Source: JAAYCB01 sp012744395
Lineage (GTDB): Bacteria; Planctomycetota; Planctomycetia; Pirellulales; Thermoguttaceae
Direction: 5' to 3'
DNA: 39,693 nucleotides
NCBI GenBank assembly: GCA_028703175.1
Contig: JAQVNJ010000046.1
Span: 1 to 39,693 of the forward strand
Positions 30,633 through 38,998 of the stretch are shown in pieces (within the stretch, counting starts at the first letter, position 1; each line of letters begins with the position of its first letter). Made by a program: the position numbers and the translations under genes. Under the pieces are notes generated by a model. It was not told where the DNA came from, made no database searches, and saw nothing but the letters and a program-made list of their open reading frames with translations.

Positions 30633-33167
30633 TCAGTCTTCGTAGGCTGCCTTGGCCACGACGAGTTGCTCATTCAGGCGGCGCATCTGCGTCTCCAGGT
30701 TTTCGGCCTGGTCGTTGACGGCCTTGGCGTAGGCGTTGTATGTGGAGGGCGGGTTCTCTGCGTAACGCTTTCCCTGAAGCACCGTGCGGAGCAGGGCCTC
30801 GAAATTGCGGGCGATCGCCGGATCGAACTGCGGGCTTTCGCTCAGATGTTTCACGTTTGCCTCCATCCGCGTTTCGCAAGCCCTCACGATCTTCAGCAAC
30901 TCGGGGGCCTCCAAGTCGCGGCTCAACTGGCGGGCGGCGTTCGCCGGGATGAGCGGAATGCGCTGGATCTTGTTCAGCGTCGAGGAGGGAATCCGCCCCA
31001 TGCGGATTCGCCACTCGACATCCTCCGCTTGCTGGCGGACCCCGGCCGGGACGTTCAATTGCAGCTTGATCAGGTTGATTCCCCCGCAAACCAGCATTCT
31101 TTGCAGCAAGACGTTCGCCAGGTGCCGGTCGCCTATCGCGGCGACAGCCGCAGCGGGCTGCTGTTCGACCTGTGCGATGGCCTGGCCGAGGTCCGCCACC
31201 GGGATGCCGAAGGCGATTCCTTGGCGGTTGAACGAGCCGAAGCGGGCGACGAAACCGTCGTCGAGCCTGCGGAGCGCGTGGCGAATCTCGGTTTCGCCCC
31301 GGTCGGTCGCCTTCATCGCGATCACCGCGACCACCGCGCCGTCGTAGTTGATCGCCGGGCCGCCGCTGCTGCCGGAGTCCACCTTGCCGTCGATTTGGTA
31401 GAAGTCGCACTTGTCGGTGTGCACGCGGGCGCGGATTGTCCCGCTGGTGACGGCGTCTCGCAGCACGATGTCGGTCTTGCCGAGGGCCGGATTGCCGACG
31501 ATCACGACCTTCTCCCCCTGTTTGAAGACGTGATCGGCGACGATCGGGATCGGCGCCTGGTCCGTCTTGACCTCCAGCAGGCAGAGGTCGCGGACAGGGT
31601 CTTCAAACAGCACGCGGCTTGCCCGGCACTTGGCCAGACCGGCGGCCGAGAAGTGGCACTCGATCTCCTCGACATAGGCGTCTTCGACGACGTGAGCATT
31701 CGTGGCGACGAGATTCTCGGCGACGACGAACCCGGTGCCGGAACCGAGCGGGTGCTCAATGATGCAGACCGACTCCTTGCTGCGGCGGACCGCCTCGGGC
31801 AGCTCTTCGAGTGGGATGGAGGTGACCGGCGGCGATGAGACGAGAGCGGCAGGGGGGCCTTCCGAGGCTGGCTTCGGGGACGACGGGGACGACTCGCCGG
31901 GCTGCATCCGGGGGCGCGGCGGCCACGGCCCTCCGTCCGCCCAGGGCGGGGCCATGCCCGGCCCTCGTGCCGAGGGCGGTGGGCCGGCATAGGGGATGCT
32001 CACGCCTGGATCGATCTCCACCAACTCCATCTTGTCAATCCGCACGCCCGCGTTGTTGCAGCCGGCCACGGCAAGCCGACCGGCGGGCAGGTCTCGCCAA
32101 ACGTCATGGTCCAGAGAGAGCCGCTTGGCGGGACCTCGATAGGTGAACCTAAACTTGTCGTCGCAGTTGACCTGAACGCTGGACCGGTTGACGGTGCACA
32201 CAATCGTGGTCGGGCTGCCGCTCTTGAAGATGCCATTACTCCGATGGGTCGTCTGGTTGTCGTCGACCGTGCGGCCGCTGGCGAGACTCAGACCGCTGAT
32301 CCGGCGATTGTAGCTGTCCAGCACGAGCATCACCTGCTGGCCATCGACGACCAGGCCGAGGTGGATGGAAGCGTTCGGCGCTGCCTCGAGAACAAGCGTC
32401 CAGCGATAGCCGGCCGGAGGCGGCCTGGGCACGACCAAGGCCCACCGCGCCCCGCCAGGACACCGGAGACTTGTTCCCTCCTTCGTCCAACTCGAGCCGA
32501 TCGCGTCGCGGGCCGGATCGATCAGCTCGAGCAGATCGACGATCCCCGATGATCGCTGGGCGGCGGCCATGGCCACATCCCCCTGGCCGGCAACCGATCC
32601 CGCCGATGCCGATTCGGCGGCGGCCGGTTCGGCAGACGATCGATCGAGGTTGGCGGCGACTTCCGTCTCGGAGGGCTCCGCTTGCGGCGCAGCCGGCTGG
32701 GGGACTGCCGCCGGCTGGGGCGAAACGGTTGCGACGTTTGCCGGGCCGCCCGCGTCGGGCGCCTGGGGTGTCTTGGCCGACGCTTCGGGGCGGGCCGGCT
32801 CGCTCGGCGCGGCGGCGCTGGTCTCAGGCGAGTCCGTGGCGACCTGGCGGCCTGCCGATAGCGCGATGAAAAGCGCCGCGCCCAAGAGGAGCCCCAGGGC
32901 GCCGGCGCTGCCGCCGACGACGTACAGCAGCGTCCGGTCCTGTTTCCTGCGCCGCGGTGGACCGAGCGGATCGGCCGGCGCCGAGGGCAGCTCAGACCAC
33001 AGCGGCTCGTCCGCCAGCGGAGCCGCCGGAGCCGCGCCAGGCGCTGGAGAACCGGAGATCGAAATCACGCGGGAGCAATGCGGGCAGCGGAACTTGCTGC
33101 CCGGCGTGACGAAATTCCCCAAGCGGAACTTGCCCCCGCAACCGGGACAAACGAAGACTCCAGCCAT
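30633..33167 (-). CDS. Zinc-ribbon, transmembrane, jelly-roll and HtrA-like serine protease fusion
   Basis: 844 residues. Residues 7-31 are a zinc ribbon (CPGCGGKF then CPHC: Cys7, Cys10, Cys28, Cys31). A transmembrane helix at about 79-105 (LLYVVGGSAGALGLLLGAALFIAL) separates the short cytoplasmic ribbon from the exterior. A Pro/Ala linker follows (110-205), then a beta-rich LamG/DUF1080-like domain (about 208-390), another Pro-rich linker, and a trypsin/HtrA-type protease (465-665) with ATNAHVV (His492), VRDLCLLEV (Asp527) and DSGSSGGPAI (Ser601). No PDZ domain. The last 150 residues form a helical, coiled-coil-like tail. It may read a cytoplasmic signal and cleave or bind envelope proteins. 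A good promoter precedes it. The layout, zinc ribbon first, recurs in planctomycete membrane proteins, but this full combination is unfamiliar to me. Confidence 0.87.
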   Translation of the reverse strand: MAGVFVCPGCGGKFRLGNFVTPGSKFRCPHCSRVISISGSPAPGAAPAAPLADEPLWSELPSAPADPLGPPRRRKQDRTLLYVVGGSAGALGLLLGAALFIALSAGRQVATDSPETSAAAPSEPARPEASAKTPQAPDAGGPANVATVSPQPAAVPQPAAPQAEPSETEVAANLDRSSAEPAAAESASAGSVAGQGDVAMAAAQRSSGIVDLLELIDPARDAIGSSWTKEGTSLRCPGGARWALVVPRPPPAGYRWTLVLEAAPNASIHLGLVVDGQQVMLVLDSYNRRISGLSLASGRTVDDNQTTHRSNGIFKSGSPTTIVCTVNRSSVQVNCDDKFRFTYRGPAKRLSLDHDVWRDLPAGRLAVAGCNNAGVRIDKMELVEIDPGVSIPYAGPPPSARGPGMAPPWADGGPWPPRPRMQPGESSPSSPKPASEGPPAALVSSPPVTSIPLEELPEAVRRSKESVCIIEHPLGSGTGFVVAENLVATNAHVVEDAYVEEIECHFSAAGLAKCRASRVLFEDPVRDLCLLEVKTDQAPIPIVADHVFKQGEKVVIVGNPALGKTDIVLRDAVTSGTIRARVHTDKCDFYQIDGKVDSGSSGGPAINYDGAVVAVIAMKATDRGETEIRHALRRLDDGFVARFGSFNRQGIAFGIPVADLGQAIAQVEQQPAAAVAAIGDRHLANVLLQRMLVCGGINLIKLQLNVPAGVRQQAEDVEWRIRMGRIPSSTLNKIQRIPLIPANAARQLSRDLEAPELLKIVRACETRMEANVKHLSESPQFDPAIARNFEALLRTVLQGKRYAENPPSTYNAYAKAVNDQAENLETQMRRLNEQLVVAKAAYED

Positions 33168-33217
33168 GAGCGAGACCCCCGAAAACGCTGTCTGCTGTGG
33201 AACCTTCCATTAGTACA

Positions 33218-33247
33218 AATATAGGGTACCGGCCGGCCGAGTGTCAA
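33218..33247 (-). promoter_or_regulatory. Promoter of the zinc-ribbon protease gene
   Basis: On the minus strand TTGACA (33242-33247), an 18-base spacer and TATATT (33218-33223): perfect -35 and 5/6 -10. The start codon at 33167 is about 45 bases past the predicted start. Confidence 0.55.
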
Positions 33248-33436
33248 CAATCCGCAGCGCCCCCCCTTGCGGGCTTGTGGGTGATTGCTGGCGAGCTAGC
33301 CGACGGCAACGGCGTAGGGACAATTCTTGGCAAAAGACGAGCCCAACTGGGGCGAATCTGGTCGACCCAGAGCCGCCCGAACAAGACCGATCTGCGGCCC
33401 GGAAAACACAATAATTCCGCCAATCCCGGGGAACGA

Positions 33437-33465
33437 TTGACAGCTCAGATGGCCCTCTTTAAGAT
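33437..33465 (+). promoter_or_regulatory. Promoter of the glycoside hydrolase pair
   Basis: TTGACA (33437-33442), 17-base spacer and TAAGAT (33460-33465), about 110 bases before ATG 33583. The leader contains the 33477-33502 hairpin. Confidence 0.45.
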
Positions 33466-33582
33466 GACGACTGCCGGCCCGCCACCGTGATTGCAGGCGG
33501 GCACGGCGCGAGCGAGATCCCCGCAACTTTGTAATGACGCTGGCCGTGATGGCCGGTGTCGCCAAGCTGAAGAGAACGCAAC

Positions 33583-36198
33583 ATGAGGACGGCTATCCGC
33601 GGTGTTTGGGTTTGTGTAGTAGGGTTGATTGCCAGCCTGGCGGCCGGAGCCGAATTCCCGCCGCTCTTTCCGTTCCTGATCTCCTACGACGCGCCGGACA
33701 ACGCTTCCAGCATGGCGCACCTGCTCGACGCGCCGGCCGGCAAGCACGGCTTCACGCGCGTCGAGGACGGGCACTTCGTCAACGACGCGGGGAGGCTGAG
33801 GCTCCACGCCACCAACCTCACCGGCCCGGCGAACTTCCCGACCCACGCGCAGTCGGACAAGTTGGCCGACCGGCTGGCGCGCTTCGGCATCAACTGCGTC
33901 CGGTTGCATTACTTCGACGCCGAGTACGGCAACTTCATGACGCCCAAGGAGACCGGCATCTTCGGCAGGGATGACAAGCTGCCGGGTGCGTTCTCTGCGG
34001 ATCCCGCCGCACCGATGCCCCCCCTGGCGCGCGAGCCTGTCGACCGCCAGGACTATTTGATCGCCGCGCTCAAAAAACGCGGCATCTACGTGAACATGAA
34101 CCTGCACGTGGCCCGCTTTCCGAAAGGGCAGAGCTTCATCGACCCGCTCATGATCGCCTCCGAAAAGGCATACGCGCGGGCCCTGCTGACCCGCGTGAAC
34201 CCCTACACCGGCCTGTCCTACACGGCCGACCCTTGCGTGGCGGTCGTCGAGATCAACAACGAAAACGCGCTGCTTAATACCTATCGTCGCGGGGCGTTGG
34301 ACCGCCTTGCCGGCCGCCGGGCCGAGGAACTCCGCGGCCAATGGAATGCCTGGCTGGAAAAGAAGTACGCCTCCAGCGACGCGCTGAAAACGGCGTGGGC
34401 CTGGACGCCCGCGCCACTCGGCGACGAACGGATCGCGGAGGGCGCGTTCGATCGGCCGGTGGAGTTCGACGGCAAGCAGTGGATTCTCGACAAAGGCACC
34501 GCCGAAGTCTCCGCCGCCGTCTCCGGCGGGGTGCTCCAAGTGACGGTCACGCGCGACGGCAGCGAGAAGTTCCCCAAGATCTACCGGCGCGTGTCGCTCG
34601 AGAAGGATCAGCCGTACACGGTCTCCTTCCGCGTCCGGCAGGTGGAGGGCGGGGCGTCGTCCGAGCTCGGTTTCGCCGTGGCGCGGACCCAGGGCGGCTG
34701 GCAATCGCTGGGGCTGCTCGCGCCGCATCGCGTCGGCAAGGAATGGACAACCGTCCGCCACACGTTCCTCGCGACAGAGACCACGGATCGGGCGGAGATC
34801 CAGTTCACGCGCTTCAAGACCGGCGCGTACGAGATCGACGACCTTTCCTTCCGACCCGGCGCGGTGAGCGCACTGAACGATCCGGAGAACCTGGAACTCG
34901 GCGCCGTGCCGGTTGTGAAGAATCGCGAATTCGCGCCTCCGCAGACCCGGCGCGACTTCTACGAATTCCTCATCGACGCCGAGCGCGGCTACTGGACCGG
35001 CATCGCGGGCTATCTCAAGGACGAGCTGAAGGTGAAGGCGCCGATCTCGGGGACGCAGGTTTGCGGCTACAGCCCGCCGATGTTGCAGGCCGAGCTGGAC
35101 TACGTGGACAACCACGCCTACTGGTGCCATCCGAGCGTCCACGCGAACTGGGAGATCCGCAACGCGGCGATGGTCAACTCGATGAGCTGCATCCTGGCGC
35201 AGGCCGGCCAGCGCGTGGCGGGCAAGCCGTACACGGTCAGCGAATACAACCACCCCTTCCCGAACCAGTACGGCGCGGAGGGCCAGCCGATGCTCCGCGC
35301 CTACGGGGCGCTGCAAGACTGGGACGGCGTGTTCGAATACACCTACAACCACAGCCCCGACTTCGAGCCGCGCCGCAACACGTATTTCTTCAGCATGATC
35401 GCGCGGACCGAGGTGCTGGCGCACTTCCCCGCCTGCGCGGCCATCTACCTCCGCGGCGACGTCCGCGAGGCGCGACAAACCGTGACCGGAGCGCTGGCGT
35501 TTTCGGATTACTTCGACCGCCTCGTGGGCGACGGCGCGGTCGCCGCCGGCATCACGGCCGCCGGCCTCGATGGCGGGCTCGCGTTGGTCCACAAGACCGC
35601 CATGGACTTCTCGGGCAAGTCCGGCACGGATGCGGCGGCCGTCGCCAAACCGGACGCCAAGATCGTGGCGAGCGACACCGGCGAGCTGGTCTGGAACCGG
35701 GAGCTCCCCGGCAAAGCCTACTGGACCGTCAACACCCCGAACACGAAGCTCTTCAGCGGCTTTCCCGAAGGCCGGGAAATCGCCTTAGGCGGCGTCAGAC
35801 TGGCGCTCGGCGCGACGCGCCTCGGCTGGGCCACGGTCTCGATCACGTCGCGGCGCGCGACGGGCTTCGGCGAGCGCGGCGCGGCGGCGACGCTCCTGCT
35901 GGCCGCCACCGGCGTGACGGAGAACGAGGAGACGCAGCTGGAAGCCGTCGGCGACGGAAACTCGGTCGCGCTGCGCGACCGGGTGCACTGGGGCGACGGC
36001 ACGGTGCTCGCCGAGGGAATCCCGGCGGCGGTGACGCTCCCCTCCGAGGCGGCTCGGACGGCATGTTACGCCCTCGACGAACGCGGCGACCGCAAGGCCG
36101 AGGTGCCGGTCGCCACTGCGCCCGGCGGCTGCCGCATCGAGATCGGCCCGCAGTACCGAACGGTGTGGTACGAGATTGCCGTGGCGGGTGAGGATTGA
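33583..36198 (+). CDS. Exported clan GH-A (GH5-like) glycoside hydrolase with inserted CBM
   Basis: 871 residues with signal peptide (about 1-23). The TIM-barrel glycosidase starts with RLHATNLTGPANFPTH and ADRLARFGINCVRLHYFD, typical of GH5/GH-A enzymes. VAVVEINNENALL gives the acid/base Glu227 (NEN), and YTVSEYNHPFPN the nucleophile Glu554. Between the two, residues about 284-427 form a beta-sandwich resembling CBM4/9 (LEKDQPYTVSFRVRQ, AEIQFTRFKTGAYEIDDLSF), so the catalytic barrel is interrupted by a carbohydrate-binding module. DYVDNHAYW is the usual beta-6 strand motif. The C-terminal ~250 residues form beta domains. It likely cleaves plant beta-glycans or mannans outside the cell. It is followed by a GH10 xylanase after 32 bases, forming a small degradation operon. 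Confidence 0.85.
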   Translation: MRTAIRGVWVCVVGLIASLAAGAEFPPLFPFLISYDAPDNASSMAHLLDAPAGKHGFTRVEDGHFVNDAGRLRLHATNLTGPANFPTHAQSDKLADRLARFGINCVRLHYFDAEYGNFMTPKETGIFGRDDKLPGAFSADPAAPMPPLAREPVDRQDYLIAALKKRGIYVNMNLHVARFPKGQSFIDPLMIASEKAYARALLTRVNPYTGLSYTADPCVAVVEINNENALLNTYRRGALDRLAGRRAEELRGQWNAWLEKKYASSDALKTAWAWTPAPLGDERIAEGAFDRPVEFDGKQWILDKGTAEVSAAVSGGVLQVTVTRDGSEKFPKIYRRVSLEKDQPYTVSFRVRQVEGGASSELGFAVARTQGGWQSLGLLAPHRVGKEWTTVRHTFLATETTDRAEIQFTRFKTGAYEIDDLSFRPGAVSALNDPENLELGAVPVVKNREFAPPQTRRDFYEFLIDAERGYWTGIAGYLKDELKVKAPISGTQVCGYSPPMLQAELDYVDNHAYWCHPSVHANWEIRNAAMVNSMSCILAQAGQRVAGKPYTVSEYNHPFPNQYGAEGQPMLRAYGALQDWDGVFEYTYNHSPDFEPRRNTYFFSMIARTEVLAHFPACAAIYLRGDVREARQTVTGALAFSDYFDRLVGDGAVAAGITAAGLDGGLALVHKTAMDFSGKSGTDAAAVAKPDAKIVASDTGELVWNRELPGKAYWTVNTPNTKLFSGFPEGREIALGGVRLALGATRLGWATVSITSRRATGFGERGAAATLLLAATGVTENEETQLEAVGDGNSVALRDRVHWGDGTVLAEGIPAAVTLPSEAARTACYALDERGDRKAEVPVATAPGGCRIEIGPQYRTVWYEIAVAGED

Positions 36199-36230
36199 CG
36201 GAAACGGAACAGGGAAAGGGAGGAAAGCGG

Positions 36231-37577
36231 ATGAAGACGAAAGTCCTTGGAGCGCTGGCGGTTGCCGCCTTGGTGTCGGCAACCGCCCTGCGGCCGCTGC
36301 CGGCGGCCGGCGACGGCGCGGCGATGAGCGAGGCGTATGGGAAACGCTGGAGTCCGGCGGAGCAGGCGCGGATCGATGCGGACATCCGCGCCAACCGGAT
36401 GGCGGCGGCGGAGCTCCGCCTGCCGTCGGTCAAGGCGGGCACGGAAGTGACGGTCGAGCAGCTCTCGCACGACTTCCTGTTCGGCGCCAACTGTTTCCTC
36501 TTCGGCGACCTGAAGACTCCCGAAAAGAACCAACGCTATGCGGAGACGTTTGGAACGCTGTTCAACGCCGTGACCGTGCCCTTCTACTGGAAGACACTCG
36601 AGCCGGAGCAGGGCAAGCCCCGCTACACGGCGGACAGCCCGTACGAGTACCGCCGGCCGCCGACCGATCCGGTTGTGGCCTACATGGAGTCGCGGGGCGT
36701 CAACATCAACGGCCACGCGATCATCTACGGCATGCGGCGCTGGGGCCATCCGACGTGGATGCCCGAAGACCGCAAGGCCATGGAGCCGCTCTTCGAGCAG
36801 CATGTCAAGGAACTCGCCGAACGTTACGGCGACCGCGTGCAGCGCTGGGACGTGGTCAACGAATCGATCGACCAGGCCAACCGCGGCCTCATGCCCGACG
36901 ACTACGCGTTCAAGACCTTCGTCTGGGCCGACAAGTACTTTCCCCCCACCGTGCGATTCAACAGCAACGACAACAACATCTACGCGGGTCTCAATATGCA
37001 CCGCCGCTATGTGGAGATCGTGCGGAACCTGATCGACCGCGGCGCCCGGGTCGACTACGTCGGCGTGCAGATGCACATCTACAGTCCGAAAATGGCCACG
37101 GACATCGCCAACGGCGCGGATATCCTGACCCCTGCGGCGAACCGCCAGGCCCTCGACTGCGTGAGCGACGCCGAGCGGCCGATCCACGTCAGCGAGGTGA
37201 CGGTCTGCGCGCCGGATGCGACCGAGAAGGGACTGGCCATTCAGGCGGAAATCACCCGCAACCTCTACCGTCTCTGGTTCAGTCACCCCTCCGTGATGGG
37301 CATCACCTGGTGGAACATGGTGGACGGCGGCGCTGCCCCGGGCGAACCCTCGTTCTCCGGATTGTACGACAAGGAGATGGACCCGAAGCCAGCCTACGAG
37401 GCCCTCGACCGGCTCGTCAACCACGAATGGAGAACGCGCCTGAACGTGACGGCCGAGGCGGGAAAGCCCGTCGCGTTCCGCGGCTTCAAGGGCCGCTACC
37501 GCGTGGCCTACACGGACGCGTCCGGCGTCGCCCGCAGCGCGGAGTTCCATCTGGCCAAGGACGGTGATGGGCTCTGA
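36231..37577 (+). CDS. Exported GH10 endo-beta-1,4-xylanase
   Basis: 448 residues from ATG 36231; GGGAGG lies about 7-8 bases upstream, and a TTG start overlapping the previous gene is rejected. Signal peptide MKTKVLGALAVAALVSATA. GH10 barrel: HDFLFGANCF (80-89), FYWKTLEPEQG, GHAIIYG, acid/base Glu211 in RWDVVNESID, GVQMHIY and the nucleophile Glu322 in PIHVSEVTV, then GITWWNMVDGG. A short C-terminal beta domain (about 400-448, FRGFKGRYRVAYTDASG) is typical of planctomycete and verrucomicrobial members. It hydrolyses xylan internally. It is co-transcribed with the GH-A hydrolase before it. A GC-rich hairpin follows the stop. Confidence 0.93.
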   Translation: MKTKVLGALAVAALVSATALRPLPAAGDGAAMSEAYGKRWSPAEQARIDADIRANRMAAAELRLPSVKAGTEVTVEQLSHDFLFGANCFLFGDLKTPEKNQRYAETFGTLFNAVTVPFYWKTLEPEQGKPRYTADSPYEYRRPPTDPVVAYMESRGVNINGHAIIYGMRRWGHPTWMPEDRKAMEPLFEQHVKELAERYGDRVQRWDVVNESIDQANRGLMPDDYAFKTFVWADKYFPPTVRFNSNDNNIYAGLNMHRRYVEIVRNLIDRGARVDYVGVQMHIYSPKMATDIANGADILTPAANRQALDCVSDAERPIHVSEVTVCAPDATEKGLAIQAEITRNLYRLWFSHPSVMGITWWNMVDGGAAPGEPSFSGLYDKEMDPKPAYEALDRLVNHEWRTRLNVTAEAGKPVAFRGFKGRYRVAYTDASGVARSAEFHLAKDGDGL

Positions 37578-37587
37578 GAAGGGGCGG

Positions 37588-37609
37588 CGCGGGCGGTCAA
37601 GCCGCCGCG
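37588..37609 (+). terminator. Hairpin after the xylanase gene
   Basis: CGCGGGCGG (37588-37596), loop TCAAG and CCGCCGCG (37602-37609) form an 8-pair stem with one bulged G, about 10 bases after the stop codon. No T-tract. Confidence 0.4.
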
Positions 37610-37747
37610 ATGAGCCGGACCGGAATCGCGGGTCAGAAAGAGTCGTTGGATCGCCGCCGATTGGCCCGCCGGCGGCGCGATCCTCGCCGGCGGCGGAGCC
37701 GTCGCTTGCTCGATCCGACGCCTGACCGTCAGTGAAGGAAACGGACC

Positions 37748-38998
37748 ATGTTGAACCGTCGTGACGTGCTTCGCCTGATGCCGGCCTCGTCGTTGGCCTG
37801 GTTGGGGTGTTCGAGTCTGGGGCAGGCCGCGGCAACTCCCGGCAAGCCGGTCCTGGCCGGACCGCCGGTCGTCCAACATCGGCAGACAGACGGCTTCGCG
37901 GTCAGTTTCGCACTCGGCCGATTGGCCACCGGCTGGATCGAGTGGGGACTTGCGCCCGATCGGCTCGACCAGCGGGCCGTTGCCAGTCGGGCCGGCCTCG
38001 TCGCGGCCTCCGACCGGGGGATGGTTGTGCCGGTCTGCGTGGGCGGCGGCGTCAAGCCGGGGCAGGCGATCTACTACCGCGCGGTGGCGCAGGCGTTGCG
38101 CTACGAGTCGGCCTACAAGCTTGACCGCGAGGAACCGGTCGCCAGTCCGGTTTATCGCCTCGCCATGCCGACTCCGTCCGCCGCGGGCGTACGCATCGCG
38201 ATCATCAACGACACGCATGAGCAATCCGCGTCGATTCAGGCCCTGGCTTCGCGGCTTGAGGTGGTCGCGCCGGACGTGTTGGTCTGGAACGGCGACACCC
38301 CGGCGTCGGCGTTCGATGGACCGGCCGATCCGCCGCGCGTGCTGCTTGGCGAAGCCTGGGCGGCAACGCGGCCGCTCGTCTTCGTGCCCGGAAATCACGA
38401 CGTCCGCGGGGCAAGTGCCCGGGATGTTCGCGATTGCCTGGCCGCCGGCCCGCAAGCCGGGCTGCCTTACAACGTGGCCTGGCGTTGCGGGCCCGTTGCC
38501 CTGGTGACCCTCGATACGGGCGAGGACAAGCCCGACCGCCATCCTGTCTTCGCCGGGACGGCCGCCTATGAGCCCTACCGGGCTCGGCAAGCCGTCTGGC
38601 TCCGCGAGGCACTGGCCCGCCCGGAGATTGCCGCGGCGCCGTTCAAAGTCGCCTGCTGCCACATTCCGCTCCGCGGCTTGCCAAACCAGAATGACGGCCT
38701 GGGGTTGGACGGCTACGCGCAATGGTCGGGCGACGGCGCCAGAAACTGGATGCCCGCCTTGTGCCGGGCGGGCGTGCAACTGGTCGTCAGCGGACATACG
38801 CACGCCTGGCGCGTGGACGAGCCCTCGGAAGGTCGGCCGATGCAGGTCGTCGGCGGTGGATGCGATCCGCGCCGCGGGGAAGCCGTGACCGTGGTCATCC
38901 TGGAAGCCGACGCGGACCGGCTCCAGGTGGTCATTCAGGACGCGTTTACCGGCAAGGAATTGGCCGGACGGCAACTGGCGCCCGCGAACCGATCGTGA
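37748..38998 (+). CDS. Tat-exported calcineurin-like metallophosphoesterase
   Basis: 416 residues; AAGGAA lies 7 bases before the ATG. The N-terminus LNRRDVLRLMPASSLAWLGC looks like a twin-arginine signal with a possible lipid-attachment Cys21. A fibronectin-like N-terminal domain (about 35-140), as in purple acid phosphatases, precedes the catalytic domain. The metal ligands are all present: IINDTHE (Asp155, His157), WNGDTP (Asp183), PGNHDVR (Asn216, His217), CCHIPL (His305) and SGHTHAW (His350, His352). It would hydrolyse phosphomonoesters or diesters in the periplasm, probably for phosphate release. It follows the xylanase on the same strand but after 170 bases and a hairpin, so it is likely a separate unit. 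Confidence 0.92.
   Translation: MLNRRDVLRLMPASSLAWLGCSSLGQAAATPGKPVLAGPPVVQHRQTDGFAVSFALGRLATGWIEWGLAPDRLDQRAVASRAGLVAASDRGMVVPVCVGGGVKPGQAIYYRAVAQALRYESAYKLDREEPVASPVYRLAMPTPSAAGVRIAIINDTHEQSASIQALASRLEVVAPDVLVWNGDTPASAFDGPADPPRVLLGEAWAATRPLVFVPGNHDVRGASARDVRDCLAAGPQAGLPYNVAWRCGPVALVTLDTGEDKPDRHPVFAGTAAYEPYRARQAVWLREALARPEIAAAPFKVACCHIPLRGLPNQNDGLGLDGYAQWSGDGARNWMPALCRAGVQLVVSGHTHAWRVDEPSEGRPMQVVGGGCDPRRGEAVTVVILEADADRLQVVIQDAFTGKELAGRQLAPANRS

Larger units (their letters stand above)
33168..33582. other. Divergent intergenic region with two promoters and a hairpin
   Basis: 415 bases between the zinc-ribbon protease (-) and the GH-A hydrolase (+). It contains promoters for both genes (33218-33247 and 33437-33465) and an inverted repeat, 33477-33483 with 33496-33502 (7-base arms, 12-base loop), in the hydrolase leader. 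No gene was seen. Confidence 0.5.

Noticed and set aside
33445..35592. Minus-strand frame of 715 codons
   Set aside because: Antisense to the GH-A hydrolase, whose catalytic motifs are on the plus strand.
34341..36191. Plus-strand frame of 616 codons
   Set aside because: Alternative frame of the same hydrolase gene, Arg/Gly-rich, no motif.
36066..37835. Minus-strand frame of 589 codons
   Set aside because: Antisense to the GH10 xylanase.
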